Origin: Adiantum capillus-veneris
Taxonomy: Eukaryota > Streptophyta > Polypodiopsida > Polypodiales > Pteridaceae
Direction of reading: 5' to 3'
Length of the DNA: 64,000 nucleotides
Assembly: GCA_014529385.2 (NCBI GenBank)
Contig: CM043953.1
Location: 115,540,049-115,604,048, forward strand
Shown: positions 1-10,022 of the stretch, in pieces
Numbering within the stretch: position 1 is the first letter of the stretch
How the letters are laid out: each line of letters opens with the position of its first letter
Notes under the pieces: model-generated
What the model was told of the DNA's origin: nothing
The model's input: only the letters and a program-made list of their open reading frames with translations
Database searches by the model: none
Position numbers and translations under genes: made by a program

Positions 1-494
1 TATCAGAGGAAATAGGAATCAGAGTCCAGAATCACCTCAGAAGTAAAAAAGTAACCATATTGGTCGACAAGTGCGCACACAGAGTCCAAAAACTGTCCGG
101 AAGAGGGAACTGACTTCATAATGTGACTTATGGTATCATCTATAGGCTATAGGTAGCTTCAAACTACCTGAAAAAATGACAAACTTGGAAAATCCCCAAA
201 GTCAGGCCTGAAAGTGACTGATTAAGACGAAAACGGACACGAAAGCAGACAAATGATAGTACAAGAGTACACGAGTGCCAGATTACCTATAGCTAACATC
301 TACTAACTCCAGGAGTCTTCCAAAGTTAGCCAAAAAATACCAATATGGCCAGACTTGGTAAAATAGGGCCAAATTGTGAAAAGTGGTTGAAATTGTTCAT
401 TTGAAGTCCAAATTTGTCCCAGAGCACATCAGTGGGCTAGGTAGACATAGGAGATCACAACTGTACAACTTTCATGCAGAAATGCTGCAGAACA

Positions 495-781
495 TGGATC
501 GCGATTGATGTACCTCAGAGAGAAATTAGCTGATTGACCTTACCACTGGCTTATACACATCAAGGCTAAGCACCCATGAAGTTTCAAGCAATTTGGACAT
601 CAAAATCCAAGCCAAAGTCCAAATCTGGTCCAAAACTGACTACTAGACCAAAAATGGGTCTAACCTATTATAAATTTATCCAAATCACATGGTGATAGGA
701 CCAAAAGCACCCACTAACAGCCAGGAAAACAGCCATATGATCAAATCTTCATGTGGCCCATGAGCATCGATCGCGATCGAT
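495..781. repeat. Spaced self-complementary motifs in the spacer of element A
   Basis: A perfect 16-bp palindrome, ATCGATCGCGATCGAT, lies at 766-781 and is followed by GTACCT. A near copy (ATCGCGATTGAT, again followed by GTACCT) lies about 270 bp upstream near 499. A third relative sits near 5178, beyond the LTR start. The surrounding sequence is only loosely similar, so the palindrome is better kept than its context. Function unknown. Confidence 0.55.
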
Positions 782-1080
782 GTACCTATGACCCAGATTA
801 GACCCAAAACCTCATCAGTCTTAGACCTAGTCTTCCTAGTCCCACTTGTGAAGTATGGGCAAAAATGGATGAATTTTGTTCAAGTTATGATCATTTTTTT
901 CTTTTTGGCTTGTTTTTACTTAAATGTCTGTGAATTGCACTTTCTGGACTTAGGACTGATAAAATCTAGTCGGAATGATGCAGAATGCCTCGACAAAAGA
1001 CCGCCAGGTAGTGGGACAAAGCTCCTTATGAAGTGGATGAACTGTCGACACATGAGAAGTCCCATATCACGGATGAAGTG

Positions 1081-4000
1081 CCGGCATAGATTCCAGCTCA
1101 CATTTTCATTGCAAAATTCAAAGATGAAGAAGGAGACAACATCAAGACAACAATAATGCCCAGGGAGATTTGGACTTTGCATAGAAGGCTAGAGGTGGTA
1201 AATCCTATCCGAGCTGTCCACCTTGAATAATTTTTCAGACTGCCGCCATGTGGCACAGATTATATGAGGGCACATGAGCTCATGAGCTCCATACAGTATG
1301 ATGGCAAGGCAATGATCACTGATAAGGACGGAGTCAAAAATCAGGTGCTAATCACAATTGATCTGGTCAATGAAGCCCTTCATCTCCTTCCAGGAACTCA
1401 TGATCTTATTGCAAAGACAAAGTCCATCGACAATGAGAAGGCCTTCCTCAAGGCAACAGGCAGCAAGTTCAAATACTCGGACATGATCTATAGTGAGCTG
1501 GAGCTTCCCCTATGGCTCATCTCACAACATTTCAGAGTACAGAAGCCACCAAGGTATACAGAGCTGCTACTTCACATGGAGGTAGTGATGGAATTGTGCG
1601 TGGCAGAGAAGAGGCCAATCAGGTGTGATTATGGAAAATTCATACTAGAAAGCCTGATTGAAGCCAACTTAAAGAATTCTTCAAAGAACAAGCTGTACAT
1701 GAGCGTGGGACCAATGCTGACAAGAATAGCCTACAAGCTTTGGGTATGATCGATGATCTACTAGCGGCTGGGTCACAGGCTTTGGGTCACAGGCTTCTCT
1801 GATCAAACACGCAAGGTGCATGCCTAAAGCTATCAAAACAACCACAACAACCTCTTCATCAAGATCAACAAGGTCATCCAAAAAGGATTCCAGTGATGAT
1901 GAGAGAACTGACACCTATAAGGAAAAGGATTCGGATGAATCGGATAAAGAAGACAGCCAGAAAGGGGCTGAAGCTAAGGGTCCCTCTGAACATGAAAAGA
2001 GTGATGAGGAGGATACCTCCACTCCCCTTAATAATAAAACCAAGAAACCAAGGACAGCTGAGCAGATTCTAATGGATGAAGCCATGGCCCGAGTGGAAGA
2101 AAGAAAAAAGATATTGGCAGATGCTAGAGTAGCAAGGGAGGCGGCCAAAAAGGTAGCACAGAAACTGGCTGCAGAAGAGGCCAGGAAACAAAGATTGGAG
2201 AAAGCCAAAGCCCTCCAAGAAGAGAGGAAAAGTCTAGAGGCCGAGGAGAAAGCCCAGAAAGAAGCTGGAGCAGCTCAAGCAACTCAAACCCAAGAAAAGG
2301 AGGTAATTGACCTCTCAGGAACAATTGAGTATTTGAAGCAAATAGAGAGAGAAAAGCACCTTGCAGAACAGCGGGCAGCTCAATTGGCCCGAGAGAAAAT
2401 CAAGGAGGCCCTGAGTAGAAAAGCAGAAGGGCCTATCTTAGAGACAAGCCAGGGCAGCCCAAAAAGTCCCAGACAAGAAGATGAAGAGGAGTTAGAGCAT
2501 ATTCAAGCTGATCCCCTTCCCTCTTCACCAATGACTATCCCTCCTACTCCTTCATCTTCTCCAATAACACCCTTTCCACCTACATCCACCCCAAGGACAC
2601 CTCCATCACCAAGAACGCTTGATCCACCAAGGTCACCACCTACTCCCACCTCTCCTCAACAGCAGCAGCAGACTACTGAAACAACTGAAGTCCCATCCTC
2701 TTCACAACCACAAGACAAGCAGAAGGATCAACTCAAGGATAAGGCAGATCAAGAAGAGAAGCCGGCTAACACCGCCAAGCCAATGCCTACTGGTACTTCA
2801 AATCCCATTAATGCAGCTTGAAGAACCGACACAAGAAGAGGCTTACAAGGAAGTTAGAAGTTTTGATTACACAAAAATAATACTAACTCTTTCAAGGAAA
2901 TTCCAATGACAAAGAGTAGTGGTACATGAAAGAGACTTCCAAAGAGAAAGAGCTCAAATAGCCAATGAAGAAGTAGATAACCTCAGGACGGCACTCCAGC
3001 TGGTAACCCAAGAGAGGGACACCGGTGCAAAGGAGAATGAAAATCTCCTAAGAGATTTGATAGACTTGCAAAACCAGCTGACAAGAAAAGAGGCCCAAAA
3101 TCACGAGCTGATAAAAAATGAGAAGAAGGTGAAGGAGCAGCTGAAGTATGAAGATGCTAGATTTCAAAAAATAAATGCATCTTACAATACGGTAAAAGGT
3201 ACACTGACGGCACTGCTACAAACTCAAGAGCTGACATCAATGGTAGCATCAACAGTCAAATAGTGCTACCATGAACACAATCACGACACTGCAAGAGGAA
3301 TTGCAGACAGAAAAGCTCCAGAGACAACTCCTTGTCTCTGGTTTATGAGCCAAACTACACAACATGAGGCCAGAATGAAAGAGCTTGAACATGAATTGGC
3401 CCAGGCAAAGGCAGACTTAGAGCTTCAAAAACAACAAAACAAACCTCTAAACAAGGGGAAAGAAGTAGTGGGATCTCTGGCTTCAACGTCTCAGATCAGC
3501 CAAGTAGAGACCCACCTGCATGTTCAGTTGCCACCGATGGCTGAAATGCCAGATCTACCAAGCACACATGAAGAAGAGCAGCAAGGGCCAGCCCCAGGGG
3601 CCTTGGCTGTCAGAGGGGACTTGGAACAAGAAATAGAAGACATGCCAGAAGGGCCCGCCAAGGAATTTCTCCTTTACAAAAAGAAAGCAATGGAATCGGC
3701 AGCCCTGGCATTCTTACAACCTGAAGAGCAAGTGAAAGATTTGGGCCATGACTTCCTGCCATTGCCTTTGATGCATCATGAAGCTATCCTGTGGAAGGAA
3801 AAGATGAGGCCAGGATTGCCAAGAAATGAAGACGGGGGCTATGAGGGCATTCCACTAACTGCTGAACAAGCTCAAACCCTCATAGAAGACCACCCAAGGT
3901 GGAGAAGAAAGTGGCTGAATGATCGTCCGAATGATCTGACGCATTTTCACAACACACCCCAAGCCCTTCAAATCGACCCCACATACTGTCCAGTGCCACG

Positions 4001-4576
4001 AAGAAGAACATGGGCTGAATTTAAAAAGTGGAAGGGTAAAAGTAAAAGCCTGCTCAACTGCCTGTGCTCTTAGCTCAGAATCCACCAACGGTCACCTATG
4101 TGGTGAATACGCTTAATCAAACCATTCAACTGCTCAGAGAGGTGCCTGATGTTACCTGCCAAATTCTAGTAAAGATTGCCAGGATGATCATCACCTGCAT
4201 CCAGGTGTTCAGAGACACTGAGGATGACGATCATCCTTGGAATCTATTCCTTGAAGGAAGAAGGGGCATCTGTTGGAATCTCCAGGATTCTCCGCCAAGG
4301 TGGATCATCATGGCGATGTATTCCCGCCTGATGTATCTACCTTCACACTATCTACAAACATTTGAAGAGGCCTTCGTCACGGGGTTCTTCGAAATCAGCA
4401 CTCAAATCTTCCACCCCATGGCGAAGGACCTAAAAGCCAGGTATGTGGCTTATCAGAACATCTTGGTGGAGAATCCTTTCCAACAGCACCAAGAAGATAT
4501 TGCAATAGCAACACGCAAGAGAAGTTTTTCAGCTCAGATAGCAACCCTTGAACCACAAAGAAAGCCAAAGCAATGA
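1081..4576 (+). pseudogene. Decayed extra ORF of element A, downstream of pol
   Basis: Open stretches run at 1264-1749, 1820-2821, 2919-3263, 3345-4073 and 4064-4576. The first contains a globular, mostly helical region; the middle is a long Lys/Glu/Ala-rich coiled coil followed by a Pro/Ser/Thr-rich tract; the last is a compact C-terminal domain with the motif LPSHYLQTFEEAFVTGFF. Each part has a counterpart in the same order in element B at 10022-6744 (for example LPSFHMQTFEEAFYTGFF), which supports one original protein. The place after pol is where some plant gypsy elements carry env-like ORFs, but I see no signal peptide or membrane segment, so I do not call it an envelope. Broken, about four breaks. 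Confidence 0.55.
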
Positions 4577-4603
4577 GGCATGCACGAGGACGTGCATCGA
4601 CTA

Positions 4604-4615
4604 GGAAGGGGGGAG
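4604..4615 (+). other. Polypurine tract of element A
   Basis: A GGAAGGGGGGAG purine run directly abuts the TG start of the LTR, the usual place for the plus-strand primer of LTR elements. It fixes the plus orientation of element A. Confidence 0.6.
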
Positions 4616-4999
4616 TGTTTGGAGACCAAACGGATGAAGAGTCGAGCACCCATCTAGCGGGAGAACTGATATTTTTTCAAAACCTTGTAATATTTTCAAA
4701 GAGAAAGGTTGTCCTAATGTAAAGATAGAGTCCCATGATTTTTGATATTTTTTATAATCACTCAGTGTACTAGTACGAGCCTGTATAGTGTTAGGACTTT
4801 TGGCCGGCCAAAGCCTAATTGTAAGACCTAAACTATAAAGGTCAAATTTTCTAATGTGTAAGGGGGCTTTTTATTAAGAAGATAAGGTGTACGCTGTGAG
4901 CCTCCACCTGATCAGAACTTGTATCAATTGCCATTGCGTCGTGGGTAATCCAAATTCATTTATGATTTGTGCATTGTGTTCCTCTCCTTCTTCTCTACA
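4616..4999 (+). repeat. Probable 3' LTR of element A (end uncertain)
   Basis: It begins TGTTTGG right after the purine tract. A TATA-like CTATAAAGG lies near 4830. The first convincing CA end follows TTCTCTA at 4999, giving about 384 bp, but the LTR could run further towards 5755. No second copy is in the window. Confidence 0.4.
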
Positions 5000-5755
5000 G
5001 TTCAAGTGTATTCATTCCATATTTGATTAGGGTTTTAACCTTCGCGTGTGAGGCATTAAATCGCTGTTTTGAGTGCTTAAATGATGCTTTTATGTTGTTT
5101 TGACCTTAGAATAGGCTTTAGGGACCCAAACACGACCCTTTAGGATCAATTCTTTGCTGTTTTAGTGCACTTTAAAATCATCGATCGTGATTGGTGTACC
5201 TATTGGAAAGCTGTGACAGTGATAGGATTAGCTTCCTAATAGTCCCCTGTAGTCTATCCTTAAGTTTCGTGCGATTCCGAGTTGATTTGCATGTTGAACG
5301 GGCGTGATAACCTTAGGGCTGTGAAGAGGACATAGGAAGATTACTTGGCATTTGGATGATCGATTAGTGATTTGATTATGTGTAGTACGTTCACACGAGT
5401 TCACTTCATTAGGATTGACACCTTAGTGAGTCTCCATGCCTCATCCAGGTCGCTTCCCCTGTATAGACTATTTATGTTAGTGCTTGAGAGCTATGCTATG
5501 GACGTCCGTCTCGGTGACCCGCAAACATGCATCAGGATGCACCACATAATAGACTTGATCCTTGCCTTCAATGATTTGCATGCCTTCAGCACAAGATGGC
5601 ATAGCGTCTCCATGTTTGTTATCAATTTCCTTGAGAAGTAGATCTTCAAGGTCTAGGATAAGTACTCTCCTTTGTTTATCCACAAAGGGTAGGATTAGTC
5701 TTTGAGTTGGCTTCCATTCTTGTTGAGGAGGTGATTGCACATAGTTTGAAGAGTA
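5000..5755. other. Non-coding stretch between elements A and B
   Basis: No convincing gene. The only notable item is a degenerate copy near 5178 of the palindrome found in the spacer of element A, again followed by GTACC. The stretch may be the remainder of A's LTR or old flanking element DNA. Confidence 0.4.
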
Positions 5756-5760
5756 ATGCC
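5756..5760. repeat. Target-site duplication ATGCC, left of element B
   Basis: ATGCC directly precedes the TG of the left LTR and is repeated directly after the CA of the right LTR (19434-19438). The 5-bp length is typical of LTR elements. Confidence 0.85.
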
Positions 5761-6694
5761 TGTTAAGGCGGTTACGCCGCTAGTGGAAGCTAAATAGCGA
5801 AAACTCAACCAACAACAGAATTTGTCAGACGAGGACGGAGCTTGACCCGCACGCGCATGGAAACAACTAGGTGGGTGTCAAATCACCTACTCGACCTTCT
5901 AATGACAATCACTACTAAGGAAATCAAATCTAAGTTCTAAAATACGCAAGTGACTGAAATCCGTACTACGAACGAATGCTATACGAAACAGGATCTAGAA
6001 TCATTGAATTGATCTCAAACTCAAGGGGAATTCTATACACTAGGTAAGAACAACACCCTAAAGACTTGAACTGCAAACTCAACCTATAACCACTCCGTGC
6101 GGTAAACGCGTATGAAGACAGGTCGAAATATACAGGTGACCGAAACTTGACCCCGATAGTACTAATGTGTAGCTCTACTCGTTGTGGTTCTATAGATATG
6201 CTGCACGCTCAATTCCGACACACGAGTTGGAAGAAAACTCACACCGAAGCTCGTAGGAACTTACCACACATAGAAGCCGATAGCGCGCACTCTTGGTATC
6301 TGTGCGTAGCTCTCGCCGTTGCTAACACAATGGTGGTGTCGCTTCTCCAATGGCGGCTCCGTAGCTCGCGTAGCAAGTAGATAAGACTCTCTCTCTCTCT
6401 CTCTCTCAGACACAGTCACGACGCTCAAAAAACTCACTTTGATTAATAATCTCCCCTTAGGTTACAAAAACTTTGGCTTATATACCTCAGCCTTGGAGGT
6501 GAGAACATCTCTAACTAATTACATCAGCAAGTGAAATTACTTCGGGATTACCAGCTGGAAACTCAATTGAGTCCCGTTACTTAATGAATGGCTCAAATCA
6601 AAATTAATGTCGGAAAGACATTTATTATAATCAAAGGTTACAAAATGATGAGTGTGAGCAAAAATGTGGGTGTGATCCTCTGCTGGCTCAACAC
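5761..6694 (-). repeat. 3' LTR of element B (934 bp)
   Basis: It runs from TG at 5761 to CA at 6694 on the plus strand. The right part (6101-6694) matches 18841-19433 almost base for base, including a CT microsatellite near 6389. The purine tract next to 6695 marks it as the 3' copy. Confidence 0.85.
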
Positions 6695-6709
6695 TCCCCC
6701 CCCCCCGCG
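6695..6709 (-). other. Polypurine tract of element B
   Basis: On the minus strand a run of about eleven G followed by AG directly precedes the TGTTGAG start of the 3' LTR. On the plus strand it reads as a long C run. Confidence 0.8.
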
Positions 6710-6743
6710 TTCATGTCGTCCCTGACATGACTTTTATGCTTGG

Positions 6744-9700
6744 TCAATAACGTCCTTTCGTCTTGAGCATCTGCAAATGTGATTCGTATCGTAGGTTGTC
6801 GATGGTCAAGGTTGAGCCGAATATTTTGCTTTCGTGGGTGAAAAAGCCGGTGTAGAAAGCTTCTTCAAATGTTTGCATGTGGAAGCTAGGCAAAAACATA
6901 ATCGTTTGGTATAGGAGGTGTAACACTTTTGGAGAAGGATGCAATGAAAGATCGTACATCATATCAGACACCGTGTCAGCCGTCGATAGTAGACTCGAGG
7001 TCGTGGCTTTATCTGGCGCGAACACTTCAATGCAAGCTAAGAGAGTCCTGCAGATTTTCTTGAGCATCTGACATGAAAGGTCAGGAGAGCCAGTAAAGAG
7101 CTTGATAGTGCCCGTTAGGGTTTTCACCATGTAGGTTTTACCTATTCTCTCTCCTGCCTTTGGTCCTGGCATCCTGGGATAATTAAGCCAATTTTGGCTT
7201 CTTTTCTGCAATCCTGCCATGCTCTTTCCAGTTTCTGACTCTTGGCACCGGGCAGAAGGTTGCATCCTCCCGGATCTCCTTTGGTGCCTCCACCAAGTAG
7301 ATGAGGTAGGCTGGGTATTTGTTCAGCCAACCTTTCCTCCATCTAGGTTGTGAATCTACTATCTTCTTTGATTGTTCCTCCTTCGTGATGTCGCCTTCGT
7401 AAAGAGCGACATACTGCTCTCCTTCTAGTCTCTTTTTCGTCTTTAGCACTTCAAATTTCATCAAAGGGAAAGGCAGACTGGGTTGCAGCCACTGTTCATG
7501 GAGCACTTTTGTGTCTAGTCCCTGAAGTCTAATGGATATTAGGAGTCTCCTCTCCCATTCCATTTCCGCCTTGGCACTCTCCTCTGCTGACTTTTCTATT
7601 TGGTCATGGAGCCTTTGTTCTTCTTCTTCAGAGATTCTTGAAGTCGAGGCCACCTCTTGAGCTGGGGCTGTGGATCTTCAATTGTGGTTGCCTCTCCAGT
7701 TTTTGGTAGCTCTATGGCTGCTCCACCTGATTCTTCGTGTGGTGTCTCTGTCTCTCTTCTTTGTTGCTCTTGTAGATCTTGGAGCTGTTTGCGGAGGGCC
7801 TCATTCTCTGTCCGTAGTGTTTGATTTTCTAATGTGAGCCTCTCCTCTGCGGCCAATGATCCCTCCGCAATGTGCAACCTTTGCACTTGCTCTAATCTTA
7901 GCTCTCTTTGTAAGCTTCGGACCTGGTCTTCCAAAACTGGTACGATAGCTCCCTCTTGTTCGGTTCCTGCTCTGCTAGCTCTAGGGGTAGACCTGAGTCT
8001 AGTGATGGTTCTTTCTTGGAGCTCGACTCTTTCCCTTAGCTCGATGAGCTCATCCTTAGCCGCCTCCAGCTCATCCTCTATCCGCTCCCTTGCTTCTTGT
8101 GCACTTGTTACTTCTCTTGAAGCCTTGGCTAGTTGGAGTATCAAGCCGTCTCTCTCATTTTCCGCGTCATAGAGTGATGCTTTATGACTTTCAGATTCAG
8201 TCATAGCATTCTCTAAATTTCTTTGCAACTCCGCTTCCCTTTGTTTGGCTGTCTCAATCTCTACTTCCTTTGCCTTGGACCTTTCTTTTATCTTGCTGAG
8301 CAGTTCATGCACCATGTGCATGTCTTTTTCATCATCATCTGTCAACTCTAAAGCTCTTTCCGCCACCACCTCCACTGGCTTTGGCTCTTCTAGTATTTTC
8401 GGTTCGTCCAGTTTCTCTTCACTTTCTTTTTTACTCTTTGTCTTTTTCTCCGTCCCTCTCCGTTCATCTTGTTTTTGTAGGGTGATCCCATAAACTGCCT
8501 CAAGGGCATCTTCTTCGGTGTATCCTATCTCTACCAGATCCTCATAATCATTTCTCTTTTGCTAAACTGGATCTATCTTCCTTTCTTTGGTCTCGGCTTC
8601 TGGCTTTTCCAAAACATCTGTGTCCACCTCTACTGTGGTCTCTTTCACAATTTTTTCTGTCTTCTTCGGGCTTGGTACATCAGTCATAGAGGGATGTTTG
8701 TCCTCAGCTTCCTTGGCTTTCCCTTTGTCGGCTTGCCCATCTTTCTCTTGAGGCTTAGTAGACTCATCTACTTTCCTTTTCCCCTTGTCATCTTTTTTCA
8801 GCTCAGTTTTTAATTGTTGTACCTCCTCTTCAGTGTATGGCTCGACAGGTTGCTGCTCCAAAATAGCCTCTGACTCCTCATAAGCTTTAATATATTGATC
8901 GTATTGATCAATGTGTGGCCTGGCCGAGCTAGTTCCGACTTTAGTGGGGTCTGGCACCCACTTTTCTTCAAAGTCACCCTTTAGAGCTCTTTTCACTCTA
9001 AAGTGCTCCACTAATCTTTCCATGATTGCCGCTTTCTGACTTTTGGTTTACTTGGGAGCAACCTTCTTCTTTACTTTCTTCTTAAGTGGCTCGTCCACAT
9101 CCTCTTCAGGTTCTGAAACTACTTCTAGCTTCCAGCGTGCTCTTGTGGCTGCCCTCTTGGATACTTCGGGCTGTTCTTCCTCCTCGTCGGCTTCTCTAAG
9201 CCACTCATTCTGGGAGGGAGCCTTTGACCACTGATCTCTAGCTCCAATAGCTTCATAAGCTATTCTTGTCAGAATTTCCGCTCCTCTTATGTATTTTGGC
9301 TTCTCATTGTGCATGGCAATTACTTGCTTGTGGATGTGTTGAGCGTAATTCACCTCTTTTGACATATTGCTCTTTAATGCCCATGTGATGGTGGTCGCAA
9401 TGGCATGTGGTGGTGTCGTATACTTTTATGGTCTTTTACTGCAAACATGAAGAAATTGGTTGTACAGTCGGCAAAGGGTTGCCGCTCTTGGGTCCTTCAT
9501 ATCTCCATAGGTCGCATTCTGTTTCTTGGGCCCATAGACCTCTATGGACTCCCTTCTTTCCCTGACCGAGCTCCCTTTGTTGTGCAGCTTCAATGCGTCT
9601 GCAATTAGCTGTGGAGTGATCTGTACTTCTACCTTCTCTCCATCCATGGCTGTCAATGTGGATTTTCCATCCTTCTGAATGGATGTTGCCAACTCGTACA

Positions 9701-10022
9701 CTCTTCTTGTATCCACACCTGATGGTCTCGAGGTGAAGAAACTGTGCAAGTCTGCCCTTTCCAGGTACCTGCTGATGTCTTCTGACCTGCTATAATCTAC
9801 CAATTCCTGTGGGATCATGGGTACATCCACCGCTTGCCCTTGAGGATCTCTGAAAGTCCCCTGGTAGATCTTTATTCCCTCTTTCTCCAATACTGCTTCC
9901 TCCACCCAAGTTTTGGTTGGCTTGAGGGTTTCTGCTAGAATGTCAAATGGTTCCGCTTTTGCAATAGCATCTTTGATTGTCGGTCTTTTTCTCTTCGTTG
10001 CCGATGACTTGGTGGAATCCAT
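6744..10022 (-). pseudogene. Decayed extra ORF of element B, downstream of pol
   Basis: Main open stretches (minus strand) are 10022-9426, 9365-9048, 9023-8562, 8375-7596, 7653-7183 and 7265-6744. The start MDSTKSSATKRKRPTIKD is basic. It is followed by a globular region with KVEVQITPQLIADALKL, a Lys/Glu-rich linker, a long heptad-like coiled coil (about 8375-7700) and a C-terminal domain ending near LPSFHMQTFEEAFYTGFF. The same order occurs in element A on the other strand. The N-terminal part faintly recalls plant-mobile-domain-like proteins, but I would not assign it. No signal peptide or transmembrane segment is visible, so an envelope role is unsupported. Broken, about five breaks. Confidence 0.6.

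Larger units (their letters stand above)
1..4999 (+). mobile_element. Element A: 3' half of a decayed Ty3/gypsy-type LTR element
   Basis: Seen: a non-coding spacer with self-complementary motifs (1 to about 1080), a long decayed ORF (about 1081-4576), a purine tract (4604-4615) and an LTR-like start TGTTTGG at 4616. The same order (spacer, extra ORF, purine tract, LTR) occurs on the opposite strand in element B, and the proteins are recognisably related, so A is read as the downstream part of a relative of B. Pol and the 5' end lie outside the window. The right end is not fixed: 4999 is the first plausible CA end and cannot be tested without a second LTR. The coding part is broken, with about four or five breaks, and looks old. 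Confidence 0.6.

Noticed and set aside
788-1156. 122-codon ORF near the left edge
   Set aside because: Composition is not protein-like, it has no counterpart in element B, and its end overlaps the start of the real downstream ORF in another frame.
6744-10022. Extra ORF as an envelope gene
   Set aside because: It lies in the env-like position, but there is no signal peptide, membrane segment or cleavage-like site; coiled coil and charged linkers dominate.
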